From Nostoc sp. MS1 (GTDB lineage Bacteria; Cyanobacteriota; Cyanobacteriia; Cyanobacteriales; Nostocaceae): a DNA stretch of 64,000 bases. The DNA is taken from NCBI RefSeq assembly GCF_019976755.1, contig NZ_AP023441.1, forward strand, positions 5,763,501 to 5,827,500. Direction: 5' to 3'. The notes under the pieces are model-generated. The model searched no databases, was not told where the DNA came from, and saw only the letters and a list, made by a program, of their open reading frames with translations. How positions within the stretch are numbered: position 1 is the stretch's first letter; each line of letters opens with the position of its first letter. The translations under genes and the position numbers were made by a program. Below, one piece after another: positions 43,966 through 53,512 of the stretch.

Positions 43966-44586
43966 TCAATTTTGTAACCAACTATTCATCACAGCAAATA
44001 TTAAAAATATTCCCATTGCAAAACGGTAAAATACAAAAATCCAAGTGCTGTGTTTTTCTAAGTAGTGTAGAAGTCCCCAAATTGCCACAAAGGCGGAAAT
44101 ACTAGCAGAAACTAAACCTACTAATAGAGTTAACCAGCCAGATGCACCTAACCCCGCTTTGAAGAGGGTATGGAGTTCTACTGCACCTGCCAAAATTACT
44201 GCTGGTAAACCCAAAAGGAAAGAAAATCGAGCTGATGTTTCTCGTTCCAAGCCCAAAAACATCCCGGCTGTAAGGGTAGAACCGGAGCGAGAGACACCGG
44301 GAATTAAGGCAAAGGCTTGAGCAATTCCTACTAAAATACCATCCCACAGGCTTACCTTGTCAAAAGTGCGTTCGCCTCTGCGCCATTTTTCTGCGATCGC
44401 TAACAATCCAGACATGATAATGGAGGCTGCACCAATCACAACTAATCCGCGCATGGGAGAATTACAAGCATTGAGCATCGGTTTGAGGATTACGCCTGCG
44501 ATAATTAGGGGTAGGGTTCCCAGCAATAAACCCAACATCAGCCTTAATGAACTAGATTGATAATCATGCCCGGTAATTGCTCTCAA
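43966..44586 (-). pseudogene. uppP: N-terminally truncated undecaprenyl-diphosphatase (UppP/BacA)
   Basis: The 206-residue frame matches the C-terminal two-thirds of UppP, including the PGVSRSGST motif and its four last helices. Intact UppP has about 90 more residues carrying the catalytic E-x3-E/Q-x3-E and His motif of the GxxEFLPISSxGH region; that part is absent. The only start is a TTG at 44586, and the open frame upstream (to about 44700) encodes unrelated sequence overlapping STRR-type repeats. The product should not dephosphorylate undecaprenyl diphosphate. Truncation by repeat-associated rearrangement is inferred; a second intact uppP is expected elsewhere. Confidence 0.7.
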
Positions 44587-44789
44587 TGTTACTTTTAACA
44601 GTGAACAGTTATCAGTTAAATACGTTGGTAAAACACCACACCAATTAGTGGAAGGCGTAGAGTGGCGCTTCTTTATTCCTCACCATACGCCCTGGCTGAC
44701 TGATAACTGATTTAATAAAGTATTGGTAATTTAACCCTTAGTTATGACATTGTTGTGGCTAATTTATGGCAATTATATAAAGTATATTT

Positions 44790-45671
44790 TTAACTGGTTC
44801 TCTGTCGTTGCAAGATAATCATCTCATTACCAATAACGGGGTTACGGGCTATTAACTTATCTTGAGAATCAACAATTTCTAGATGGGAAAAGTCTAATTC
44901 TTGAGAACGTTGTAGTATTTGAGATGCTATTTTATTTTGTTCGGATTCTTTGAGTGTGTACCAGTCATCATTGATTTTTACGGTTAAGCTGCTGGTACGG
45001 AAGTTGGCTTGAATTGATTTTATGATGCTAGGGGCGATCGCATCGTCTCCGCTTGGGCGTAGACTATTGGTAACTTCTGCCAGTTGATTTTCAATGGCTG
45101 CTATCAAGGTTTGTTCTGGTGTTAAAGGTATAACTGGGGTTGGTGTGGGTGTTGGTTCCGGTTCTGGTGGTGGGGTTTGCGCTTCTGGTTCTGGTAATGG
45201 AGTTGGTGTTTCTGCTTCTGGGGTGATTTCCTCTGCTGGTGAAGGTTCTGGTGTGCTTGTTTCTGGTGGAGTGCTAATTGTCGGTGTGGGTGTGGAAACT
45301 TCCTCTACTGGGGGAAGGGTGGCGACTTCTGTAGGTTTGTTGGTGAAGATATTGGTGGTTGTCCACACTAAAACTACGGCGACACTAGCAATAATCCCAG
45401 TTAAGGCTGTATCTGATAACTTGTTTGATAAATTAGATGGGATAAATGCACGGCTTTTTAGTAAAAACCTACTCCATCTTGTTTCCAATTGCTGTAAAAA
45501 GCTGGGAGTTCCTTCCGCACCAGGAGGTGGTGCTGTCTCCAATTTCTCTACTGTGGTTTCTAAAACACCTATCGTCCCTCGCAGCACACGAATAATTCCC
45601 GCCTTCCAAACAGGCTGGCTTACCCTTTGGCGGGGTTGATTGGGTTGTTCGGGACGATTGTCTTGTGACAT
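44790..45671 (-). CDS. Single-pass membrane protein with Pro/Glu/Thr-rich linker
   Basis: 293 residues: a cytosolic N-terminus with QPVWKAGIIRVLRGTIGVLE, one transmembrane helix (about 89-106, LTGIIASVAVVLVWTTTNIF), then a long P/E/T linker with PEPEPTPTPTP-like repeats (about 115-187). A C-terminal domain of about 100 residues ends in IVDSQDKLIARNPVIGNEMIIL. The linker resembles cell-wall-spanning stalks. No named domain recognised; the C-terminal part looks like a conserved cyanobacterial module. Confidence 0.7.
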   Translation of the reverse strand: MSQDNRPEQPNQPRQRVSQPVWKAGIIRVLRGTIGVLETTVEKLETAPPPGAEGTPSFLQQLETRWSRFLLKSRAFIPSNLSNKLSDTALTGIIASVAVVLVWTTTNIFTNKPTEVATLPPVEEVSTPTPTISTPPETSTPEPSPAEEITPEAETPTPLPEPEAQTPPPEPEPTPTPTPVIPLTPEQTLIAAIENQLAEVTNSLRPSGDDAIAPSIIKSIQANFRTSSLTVKINDDWYTLKESEQNKIASQILQRSQELDFSHLEIVDSQDKLIARNPVIGNEMIILQRQRTS

Positions 45672-45896
45672 GAAGCTTACAGGGAATGCACCAAAACCAA
45701 CAAATCAAAGGCAAACAAGCTATGTAGTAGTAGCTTGTCTCTCTTTTGACCTAATGTATCATTTCATGGCTAAAGTCGATAGCGATCGCAATTCTCTAAA
45801 TTGGAGAATTTGCAGCACTACTTGCAAGAGGGAAAAGATGAACAGGTTAGATTATCGAGTCCAAACTTCTGATAATGGTTTTGGGATAGCTAATCA

Positions 45897-46388
45897 ATGA
45901 AAAATTATCTAAGTTTAATTTTGGTTTTATTACTTACTGCTTGTATACCTCTACCATCCTCAAAACCTGCTATCAAACCTACAGAAATTCAGGTCAAAAC
46001 AGATTTAGCCACCTTAAAAAATCGTATTAATTTGCCTCAACATATCAGCAGTGCGCAATGGATTGTTCTCCCAGTAGGAATCGCTAACAACAATGTACCT
46101 GGGCCTACTGATACTGTCCTTTATGCTGTCTTAAAAAGTAGTAGTAATTGGTCTTCACTTCCTCAAGCAAAACCATCATCAACTGACCAAGAAATAGTTC
46201 GAGTTCCTATTCCAGTTGCTCAAAAATTATTCTCCCCTAATGTTTTAAAAAATTTCACTCAATCAGATGGTTACGTACGATTTACAGGCAAGTTGTATGA
46301 TTCTAGTTTCTTTGATAGAAGTGGTTATTCAGGTATTTATGCAATTCTTATAGGTAATAGTTTACTAGTTTGCTTACAGAGTACGTAA
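45897..46388 (+). CDS. Small lipoprotein, unknown function
   Basis: 163 residues with a lipoprotein signal: MKNYLSLILVLLLTACIP, lipobox LTAC with C16 as the lipidated residue. The mature part has a central domain with no cysteine and an LYAVLKSSSNWSSL stretch; it is not recognised. Divergent from the preceding membrane protein gene. Confidence 0.7.
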   Translation: MKNYLSLILVLLLTACIPLPSSKPAIKPTEIQVKTDLATLKNRINLPQHISSAQWIVLPVGIANNNVPGPTDTVLYAVLKSSSNWSSLPQAKPSSTDQEIVRVPIPVAQKLFSPNVLKNFTQSDGYVRFTGKLYDSSFFDRSGYSGIYAILIGNSLLVCLQST

Positions 46389-46548
46389 AAGCAGATAAAC
46401 TATTCACTGTTAATAATATATTTAGCAATAACTTTGGCTACTTTTAGCGTTTTTTAAATTGTTCTCATTAAACTGCAAACTCATCATAATTCTGTTACAT
46501 CTTTGTTAAGAAAAGTAACAGCGCTCTTAGCACAAGGGAATATGTTTC

Positions 46549-47886
46549 ATGGTAGTTTCAGTTGAAAATAATGCACCGCATCAAGTTGTCATAGTTGGTG
46601 GTGGATTTGGTGGACTATATACAGCAAAGACTCTGAACACAGCGAATGTAAATATTACTCTTATCGATAAACGTAACTTTCACTTATTCCAGCCGCTTTT
46701 ATATCAAGTAGCAACAGGTACGCTATCACCTGGTGATATTTCCTCTCCATTGCGGGCTGTACTTAGGAAAAGTAAGAATACACAAGTATTGTTGGGAGAA
46801 GTAAAAGATATTGACCCAAAAGGGCAAAAAGTTATTCTAGATGATCAAGTAGTACATTATGATACATTAGTCGTTGCCACAGGCGCTAATCATTCCTATT
46901 TTGGTAAAGATAACTGGAAAGATATTGCTCCTGGTTTGAAAACTGTTGAAGATGCGATAGAAATACGTCGCCGGATATTTTCAGCATTTGAAGCAGCCGA
47001 AAGAACAAATGATCCCGAAATCCGCCGTTCTTTGTTAACTTTTGTAATTGTGGGAGCAGGCCCAACAGGTGTAGAATTATCTGGTGCGATCGCTGAGTTG
47101 GCATACAAAACTCTCAAAGAAGATTTCCGCAATATCGACACCTCAGAAACCAAAATTTTACTATTGCAAGGAGGCGATCGCATCCTCCCACATATTGCAC
47201 CAGAGTTATCACAAGTAGCGCAAGAATCTTTGGAAAGTTTAGGTGTAATTATCCACACTAACACCAGGGTAACAAATATTGAAAATGATACTGTTACCTT
47301 CAAACAAGATGGAGAAATTAGACAAATTCCCTCAAAAACTATCTTGTGGGCCGCAGGTGTAAAAGCTTCGCCAATGGGGCAAATTTTAGCCGAACGTACA
47401 GGTGTAGAATGCGATCATGCTGGGCGTGTGATAGTAGAACCAGACTTGACTGTCAGGGACTATAAAAACATTTTTGTAGTGGGAGATTTAGGTAATTTTT
47501 CTCATCAAAATGGTAAACCTTTACCTGGTGTTGCACCTGTAGCCAAACAACAAGGAGAGTATGTAGCCAAATTGATTAAACGACGGTTGAAAAATCGTAC
47601 ATTGCCAGAATTTCGTTACAGTGATGTAGGTAGTTTGGCAATGATTGGGCAGAATTTAGCTGTTGTAGATTTAGGCTTCATCAAACTGCAAGGGTTTCTT
47701 GCTTGGGTATTTTGGCTATTAGTTCATATCTACTTCTTAATCGAGTTTGACACTAAAATATTAGTGGTATTTCAGTGGGCGTGGAATTATATTACTCGAA
47801 ATCGTCGCTCTAGGTTAATTACTGGTCGAGAAGCTTTTGTCGATGCGAATATCGATGCGAATATCGAAGCGAAAACTGCTAATTAA
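46549..47886 (+). CDS. Type II NADH dehydrogenase (NDH-2)
   Basis: 445 residues with the FAD-binding motif VVIVGGGFGGLYTAK at 13-27 and the NAD-binding motif VIVGAGPTGVELSG near 165-178. ATGANHSYF and the second FAD contact FVVGDLGNF follow. A C-terminal hydrophobic helix (about 378-402) attaches it to the membrane. It oxidises NADH and reduces quinone without pumping protons; in cyanobacteria such enzymes are thought to sense or set redox balance. An Asp/Ala/Asn tail (VDANIDANIEAK) ends the protein. Confidence 0.92.
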   Translation: MVVSVENNAPHQVVIVGGGFGGLYTAKTLNTANVNITLIDKRNFHLFQPLLYQVATGTLSPGDISSPLRAVLRKSKNTQVLLGEVKDIDPKGQKVILDDQVVHYDTLVVATGANHSYFGKDNWKDIAPGLKTVEDAIEIRRRIFSAFEAAERTNDPEIRRSLLTFVIVGAGPTGVELSGAIAELAYKTLKEDFRNIDTSETKILLLQGGDRILPHIAPELSQVAQESLESLGVIIHTNTRVTNIENDTVTFKQDGEIRQIPSKTILWAAGVKASPMGQILAERTGVECDHAGRVIVEPDLTVRDYKNIFVVGDLGNFSHQNGKPLPGVAPVAKQQGEYVAKLIKRRLKNRTLPEFRYSDVGSLAMIGQNLAVVDLGFIKLQGFLAWVFWLLVHIYFLIEFDTKILVVFQWAWNYITRNRRSRLITGREAFVDANIDANIEAKTAN

Positions 47887-48018
47887 CAACAGCAATATTA
47901 ATGCTGTTCGAGCGGACTATGAGTGTAAGATTTTTTGGAGCAATTCCTAGCGCCAGCCTGATAAATAATACAGTATTATGAAGATTACACCTAAGTTTAC
48001 GCTCGATTTCTTCATCAA

Positions 48019-50916
48019 TTAATTTGCTGTTGCTAATTCATCAATTCCCTTCTGTACTAAAGGAACTGTGATTATAAAAACTGTTCCTTTATTTGGTGCA
48101 GAAATACACTCAATTTTTCCTTGATGCTTTTCTGTAATAATTTTATAGCTAATAGATAAACCTAAACCCGTACCCTTACCTACTGGTTTAGTGGTAAAAA
48201 ATGGTTCAAATAAACGCTGTTGGATCTGTTGAGGAATCCCAGAACCATTGTCAGCAATGCTAATAATTACTTCTTGATTGTCATTAATTTCGGTATGAAT
48301 GCGAATTTGTGGTTTAGTCAAAAATCCATAATCCATCGTCCATAGTTCACTATGATTTACTTTTGACTGTTGACCCTCACGGGTTTGATAGTTGCTTTCC
48401 GACGCAAGGCGACAGGAACGCACTATCTCACTGTTGACTATGGACTCTTCTAAAGCATCAATTGCATTGGTCAACAGATTCATAAATACTTGATTAAGTT
48501 GCCCGGCATAGCATTCTATTAAGGGTAAATTACCATATTCCCTAATTACTTCAATTACAGGGCGATTAGCTTGGGCTTTCAGGCGATTTTGTAGAATCAT
48601 CAGGGTACTATCAATACCTTCATGAATATCTACAGCTTTGATTTCGGCTTCATCTAAGCGAGAAAAGTTGCGCAAAGATAGGACAATTTCGGTGATGCGT
48701 TGTGCGCCTACCTGCATGGAATTTAACAGTTTGGGCAAGTCTTCAATGACAAAATCCAAGTCTATAGCTGTGGCTGTTTTTTCAATCTCTGGTGCTGGAT
48801 GGGGATAATGTTTTTGGTAGAGTTGTAAAATTTCTAGCAAATCCTTGATGTATTGATTAGCTGGGGTGAGATTGCCATAGATAAAGTTGACTGGGTTGTT
48901 AATTTCATGGGCTATTCCTGCCACTAACTGTCCCAAACTCGACATTTTTTCACTCTGTACAAGTTGGGATGCTAATTGTTGCGCTTGTTCTCGCAATTGG
49001 GCTTCTGAACGTTGTAAGATTTCTTCTGCTTGTTTGCGTTTTGTAATGTCGTGGAGAATGACGACATATTCCCGAAAATCTTGATGGGGTCTATCAGAAA
49101 CAGAGACTTCCAAGATGATAATTTGTGATTTACGACGAAGAGTTTGTTCGCTACGCTTTTCCCAATTTTGTGGATAAAAATCTAGTGCGGATAACCAATA
49201 GTTGAGATGTGACCCCAAAAGTTCTATAGGACTGATGCCAAACAAATATTCAGTAGCAGGATTTGCTTGACAAATTTTACCTTGTTCATTCACAACTACA
49301 ATCCCATCCTGCGCCACAGTAAACAGGTGTTCGGCGGCTTCTCTTGCTTCAGCGATCGCCACCACTTGGGGTAAGCTAGTCCAACAGGCGATCGCTACTC
49401 CTACAAATGCCACGGTAATTAGTAAGACTACAATCAGGTTGTTATTTTCGGTATGGGCTGTTTTACTCAGTTTCACTCCCAATAACCAACCCACCATCAC
49501 TGCACCGCATAACAAAACACTTAAAGTAGTGACTTGGCTAATTACTAAATCTCTAACGACTACCGCAGAACGTGATTGATATCGTTTTATCCACCAATTC
49601 AAGCGAAATGGCCCGAAACTGACATAGCGGACTACCGCATCAATCATCATCACACCAACAGGAAACACTAACCCAATCACCAAGTTACCCCAACCCCAAG
49701 CAATTCCACCTACTACCAGCACTACTATTTCTAATAGCAGAATGGCTAAAGAAATCTTGGGGAATAAAACCTCTGGGCGATCGCGTTCTAACCATAGCCC
49801 CAAATGCAATAACATAAAGGAGACAAACCAGCCAATATTGCCCACCGCCACAATACGCGCCACATCTCCCCAAATCAAATAAATAAAACAATAAACTAGG
49901 GTCAAAGTTAAAGCAGGAATAAATACACCCCGCTTAGTAACAAATGAAAATACAGGTGCAATATAGTTATCTCTAGCAAGTTGATATAAAATTCTGGGAC
50001 AATTAGAAACCACCGTTGCCGAACCCAAAAGGCACGCTGCTACTAGTAAAAAGGTCACGCCTATTTGGGCAAATTTGCCCCAGAAAGGTTGAGAAGCTGC
50101 CACTAAATTTAAAAAAGCATTGTCACCCAAATTGGGGTCTGTGGCTAATCGCAGCACTACCCAAGAACCGCCCCAAAAGATAGGAGGCATCAACCAAGCG
50201 GCGATATCCAAAAAGCGCAATGTTTGCCTGGGGTGATTACTATCAGCCACAAAAGAAGAAGCTGTTTCACAACTGTAGGTGGCATAGGTAACAAAGAAAA
50301 ACCACTTTGCCCAATCAACAAAACTTAAATTAGACCAACTTTGAGGGAAAAAACCCGGACTTTCTGTGGCAAAAGCCAACCAACCCAGACCTTGTACACA
50401 AAAAACTATCAGTATGCCAAAGGCAGGGATAATAAAAAATGAGTGGAGAATACTTAACGCCCTTGTGCCACTAAAAGCTAAAACAAATGGTAGCAAGGTA
50501 AAGCCAATATCTAACAATATATCTGGGCAGGTAAAACCCAACATTCCTAAATTTACTTTAATTAAATCTCTCAGTACGATGGTATTAACTGATAGGTAAG
50601 AAATCCAGTTCAACAAATAACCAATAGCAGCATAACGAGCCAGCATTGGGTATTTGTTGAGTAATTTAGTAGTATAGTTGGGTGTTCCTCCGGCAACATC
50701 GATAAAATGTACACCCAATCTTTTAACTTGATAGTTCAGCAACATTCCCACGATGACAGCCGGTATCCACACAAAAATGGCTTGTGAACCCAAAGCAGCA
50801 TGAATGGCTGGTACTAAAGCAGTCCAAGAAATATGTGCTGTCAGACCAAAACCCCAAGTTTCAACAGCACTCAGGCTTCTAGTTAGGTGTGGATAAGAGG
50901 GCTGTTTTTGTAGCAT
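48019..50916 (-). CDS. Amino-acid-permease / PAS / histidine-kinase fusion
   Basis: 965 residues. Residues 1-440 form an APC-superfamily permease with about 12 helices, then two more hydrophobic helices (about 455-520). A PAS domain (about 530-635, ending VVILHDITKRKQ) follows. Then come HisKA with H670 (GIAHEINNPVNF) and HATPase_c with NLLTNAIDALEE, DNGSGIP and GKGTGLGLSI. A foreign-looking stretch (SEIVRSCRLASESNYQTREG onward, about 36 residues) sits between the N and G1 boxes. Transporter-kinase fusions such as CbrA couple substrate binding or transport to signalling; an APC-type version implies amino-acid or amine sensing at the inner membrane. The partner response regulator is not adjacent. 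Confidence 0.9.
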   Translation of the reverse strand: MLQKQPSYPHLTRSLSAVETWGFGLTAHISWTALVPAIHAALGSQAIFVWIPAVIVGMLLNYQVKRLGVHFIDVAGGTPNYTTKLLNKYPMLARYAAIGYLLNWISYLSVNTIVLRDLIKVNLGMLGFTCPDILLDIGFTLLPFVLAFSGTRALSILHSFFIIPAFGILIVFCVQGLGWLAFATESPGFFPQSWSNLSFVDWAKWFFFVTYATYSCETASSFVADSNHPRQTLRFLDIAAWLMPPIFWGGSWVVLRLATDPNLGDNAFLNLVAASQPFWGKFAQIGVTFLLVAACLLGSATVVSNCPRILYQLARDNYIAPVFSFVTKRGVFIPALTLTLVYCFIYLIWGDVARIVAVGNIGWFVSFMLLHLGLWLERDRPEVLFPKISLAILLLEIVVLVVGGIAWGWGNLVIGLVFPVGVMMIDAVVRYVSFGPFRLNWWIKRYQSRSAVVVRDLVISQVTTLSVLLCGAVMVGWLLGVKLSKTAHTENNNLIVVLLITVAFVGVAIACWTSLPQVVAIAEAREAAEHLFTVAQDGIVVVNEQGKICQANPATEYLFGISPIELLGSHLNYWLSALDFYPQNWEKRSEQTLRRKSQIIILEVSVSDRPHQDFREYVVILHDITKRKQAEEILQRSEAQLREQAQQLASQLVQSEKMSSLGQLVAGIAHEINNPVNFIYGNLTPANQYIKDLLEILQLYQKHYPHPAPEIEKTATAIDLDFVIEDLPKLLNSMQVGAQRITEIVLSLRNFSRLDEAEIKAVDIHEGIDSTLMILQNRLKAQANRPVIEVIREYGNLPLIECYAGQLNQVFMNLLTNAIDALEESIVNSEIVRSCRLASESNYQTREGQQSKVNHSELWTMDYGFLTKPQIRIHTEINDNQEVIISIADNGSGIPQQIQQRLFEPFFTTKPVGKGTGLGLSISYKIITEKHQGKIECISAPNKGTVFIITVPLVQKGIDELATAN
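48330..48450 (-). repeat. Repeat-derived insertion in the fusion-kinase gene
   Basis: Inside the HATPase coding sequence lies ATCCATAATCCATCGTCCATAG-like heptamer sequence (in part) and GACTGTTGACC, then GACGCAAGGCGACAGG, then CACTGTTGACTATGGACTC. These are the AGTCAAT/CAACAGT STRR-type units, in frame and translated. Confidence 0.6.
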
Positions 50917-51071
50917 CTAAGAAGATTCCGACATTATCGGTTATGTTGAACATCATTACTTAGAGTTCCCAGCTCATTGAATGAATTTAAAAGTCAACCG
51001 ATTAACTTTGCATTTTGCTGTATAACATTTTGCTGGTAGCGTATTAAAATGTTGGCGAACAGAAAAACAGC

Positions 51072-51704
51072 ATGGATGGTAAATTCATCGTATTTGAAGG
51101 GGTAGAAGGTTGCGGCAAAACTAGCCAAATGCAGCTTTGTGCAGAGTGGTTGCAGAGTTTGGGCATTTCTGTAGTTCTCACCCGTGAACCTGGGGGAACG
51201 GCGTTAGGTGTAGATTTGCGGCGGTTGTTGCTGGAAAAATCAGAGGATAAACCCATTTGTGAAGTGACAGAGTTATTATTATACGCTGCTGATAGAGCGC
51301 AACACGTAGCCCAAGAACTTAAACCACAGTTAGCACAGGGTAAGTATGTTCTATGCGATCGCTACATTGACTCTACCATTGCTTACCAAGGTTACGGGCG
51401 CGGTTTGGATATGAACTTAATTCATCAACTTAACAACATCGCTACAGGTGGGTTAATCAGTGACATCACTATTTGGCTGGATGTAGATGTGGAAGTTGGA
51501 CTAGCCCGTAAACGCAAAGGAAATGTAGGATTAGACCGGATAGAACAGGAAACTATTGCTTTCCATCGTCGTGTACAAAAAGGTTATGCAGATTTAGCTG
51601 CATCTTCTCCCGCACGCATCATCAGAGTTGATGGTAGTTTGAGTAAGGAAAATGTACATCAAAAAATCCAAGAGATTTTCAACTTACATCTCAAATTGGG
51701 ATAG
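51072..51704 (+). CDS. tmk: Thymidylate kinase
   Basis: 210 residues with the P-loop GVEGCGKTS near 9-17, the DR(Y/H) motif in LCDRYIDSTIAYQGYGRGLD near 95, and a lid with RKRKGN. Phosphorylates dTMP to dTDP for DNA synthesis. Full length. Divergent from the fusion kinase. Confidence 0.95.
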   Translation: MDGKFIVFEGVEGCGKTSQMQLCAEWLQSLGISVVLTREPGGTALGVDLRRLLLEKSEDKPICEVTELLLYAADRAQHVAQELKPQLAQGKYVLCDRYIDSTIAYQGYGRGLDMNLIHQLNNIATGGLISDITIWLDVDVEVGLARKRKGNVGLDRIEQETIAFHRRVQKGYADLAASSPARIIRVDGSLSKENVHQKIQEIFNLHLKLG

Positions 51705-51894
51705 CTTTTTTAGCGAATTGGTATGAAGCGCAAAAGCGCGGCGTTCAGCCTGTGATGAGTGCCAAGTAGTCAATAGAAAGAAATATATTCTGCCATCTTC
51801 CTATCCACAAAACTTACAAACGATTGTCACAAGCAGGTGGCATCTACGTCATATCAGACTGTTAGCTTAAAAGTACACGGCCAACATCCCCATT

Positions 51895-52020
51895 ATGCAG
51901 GCTCTGGGAATAACTATTATGTTGACTTTTGCCCTAGCTACATTCTTGGTGAGCTTACTTACGGTATCAGGTTGGGCTGCGATCGCCTACTTGTTTCCCC
52001 AAAATCATCCCCAAGATTAA
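51895..52020 (+). CDS. Small 41-residue transmembrane protein
   Basis: The ATG at 51895 opens a 41-residue frame, MQALGITIMLTFALATFLVS through to NHPQD, with a single long hydrophobic helix. It ends just before a strong hairpin terminator. A longer frame over the same bases (51837-52073) has no sensible composition and runs through the terminator, so this one is preferred. Small single-helix proteins are common in cyanobacterial membranes, but no known subunit matches. No clear ribosome site. Confidence 0.5.
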   Translation: MQALGITIMLTFALATFLVSLLTVSGWAAIAYLFPQNHPQD

Positions 52021-52023
52021 ATA

Positions 52024-52055
52024 AAGAAGGGGCGCACAGAAGTACGTCCCTTCTT
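52024..52055. terminator. Bidirectional terminator between convergent small genes
   Basis: An 11-bp stem pairs AAGAAGGGGCG (52024-52034) with CGTCCCTTCTT (52045-52055), one G-U pair, with an A/T-rich context on both sides. It separates two convergent short genes. Confidence 0.8.
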
Positions 52056-52056
52056 A

Positions 52057-52260
52057 TTAATCTACTACTTTGAGTAATCCTGTTTGTAAGGCAGCAAATA
52101 TGCGGTTTATTTGCTGCCGCTCTTTTTCGTCTAAATCTTCTTTAGACAGGAGCGTGGACATTAATAACTGTTGGTCACGACGCGAAATTCTGCCAATAGC
52201 AAATATACGCTCAAACACTGATTCTAAAGCGATTTGGGTTGAGGGGCTAGTAAGTTGCAT
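52057..52260 (-). CDS. Small conserved helical protein, unknown function
   Basis: 67 residues from the ATG at 52260, with a GTGAGGAAT ribosome site just upstream; a GTG at 52272 would extend it by four residues. The sequence (FERIFAIGRISRRDQQLLMS, then DEKERQQINRIFAALQTG) predicts two or three amphipathic helices. It looks like the short cyanobacterial proteins that accompany photosynthesis genes, but no function can be named. Confidence 0.65.
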   Translation of the reverse strand: MQLTSPSTQIALESVFERIFAIGRISRRDQQLLMSTLLSKEDLDEKERQQINRIFAALQTGLLKVVD

Positions 52261-52441
52261 ATTCCTCACCAAAATTTATTTTTTAAATTTATTCTTCAGA
52301 GAATAACAATTTCTTGTAAAGTCTGACATGGGTAGGCATACCGAATCACGGATGCTCAATAGTTAAGAGTTTTATGCCTCCTGTGATACTCGCCTTTTCG
52401 GTAAAATAACTAGGCAATTCAGTCAGCAACAGGTTAAACTC

Positions 52442-53314
52442 ATGGCTCACGCACAGATTGGGATTATTGGTGGCAGTGGTCTCTACAAAATGGAAGCCCT
52501 CAAAGATGTTGAAGAAGTACAAATTAAAACGCCCTTTGGTTCCCCCTCTGATGCGTTGATTCTAGGAACATTGGATGGAACAAGAGTAGCATTTTTAGCT
52601 AGGCATGGTCGTAATCATACGCTCTTACCTTCAGAATTGCCCTTCCGTGCTAATATCTACGCAATGAAGCAATTGGGTGTGGAGTACTTAATTTCCGCTA
52701 GTGCGGTGGGTTCTTTAAAGGAAGAAGCTAAACCACTAGATATGGTGGTTCCAGACCAATTTATTGACAGAACTAAGAACCGAGTTTCTACATTTTTTGG
52801 TGAGGGTATTGTAGCTCACATTACCTTTGGCGACCCCATCTGTAAAAATCTAGCAGGCGTTTTAGCCGATGCGATCGCATCCTTAAATTTACCAGATGTC
52901 ACCCTCCACAGAGGCGGTACTTATGTTTGCATGGAAGGCCCTGCATTTTCCACCAAAGCAGAATCAAATCTTTATCGTAGCTGGGGTGCAACCATCATCG
53001 GTATGACCAATTTACCAGAAGCGAAGTTAGCCAGAGAAGCGGAAATTGCCTATGCTACCTTGGCATTAGTTACAGATTACGATTGTTGGCATCCCGACCA
53101 CGATAGCGTAACTGTAGAAATGGTCATTGGTAACTTGCAGCGCAACGCTGTTAATGCCCAAAAAGTTATTCAAGAAACCGTGCGCCGTTTAAGTGCAAAT
53201 CCTCCACATAGTGAGGCTCATTCTGCTTTGAAATATGCAGTTTTGACCAATTTAGAAAAAGCACCTGCGGCTACTAAGGAAAAATTAGGGTTATTTTTGC
53301 AAAAATATTTGTAA
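52442..53314 (+). CDS. mtnP: S-methyl-5'-thioadenosine phosphorylase
   Basis: 290 residues with the phosphate-binding IGIIGGSGLY at 6-15, FLARHGRNHTLLPSE, ISASAVGSL and MEGPAFSTKAES. It cleaves methylthioadenosine from polyamine synthesis to adenine and methylthioribose-1-phosphate for the methionine salvage cycle. The SAVGSL and FST segments fit MTA rather than inosine phosphorylase. Full length. Confidence 0.93.
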   Translation: MAHAQIGIIGGSGLYKMEALKDVEEVQIKTPFGSPSDALILGTLDGTRVAFLARHGRNHTLLPSELPFRANIYAMKQLGVEYLISASAVGSLKEEAKPLDMVVPDQFIDRTKNRVSTFFGEGIVAHITFGDPICKNLAGVLADAIASLNLPDVTLHRGGTYVCMEGPAFSTKAESNLYRSWGATIIGMTNLPEAKLAREAEIAYATLALVTDYDCWHPDHDSVTVEMVIGNLQRNAVNAQKVIQETVRRLSANPPHSEAHSALKYAVLTNLEKAPAATKEKLGLFLQKYL

Positions 53315-53390
53315 TCACCGCAGCTAATACAATTTTAGATTTTGGATTTTGGATTAGTTTACTGGTGATAAAAAAATATCCAATATGTAG

Positions 53391-53447
53391 GGTGCGTCAG
53401 TATGAAAGACCCTAGCTATACAAAGAAAATATTCATACTGGCGCACC
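53391..53447. repeat. Long hairpin repeat (GTAGGGTGCGTCAG type)
   Basis: GGTGCGTCAGTATGAA (53391-53406) pairs with TTCATACTGGCGCACC (53432-53447) over 16 positions with one mismatch, loop of 25 bases. It lies downstream of mtnP and upstream of the end of the convergent propeller gene. Related in sequence to the hairpin at 3641. Confidence 0.75.
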
Positions 53448-53512
53448 ATGCTAACTGTTGGCTTTTGACTACAAAATTGTTGTGGGTGAAAATCTAGCCA
53501 CAAGCCAGTAAT

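Noticed and set aside
51837..52073. 78-codon plus-strand frame
   Set aside because: It reads through the 52024-52055 terminator; the 41-residue membrane frame over the same bases is more plausible.
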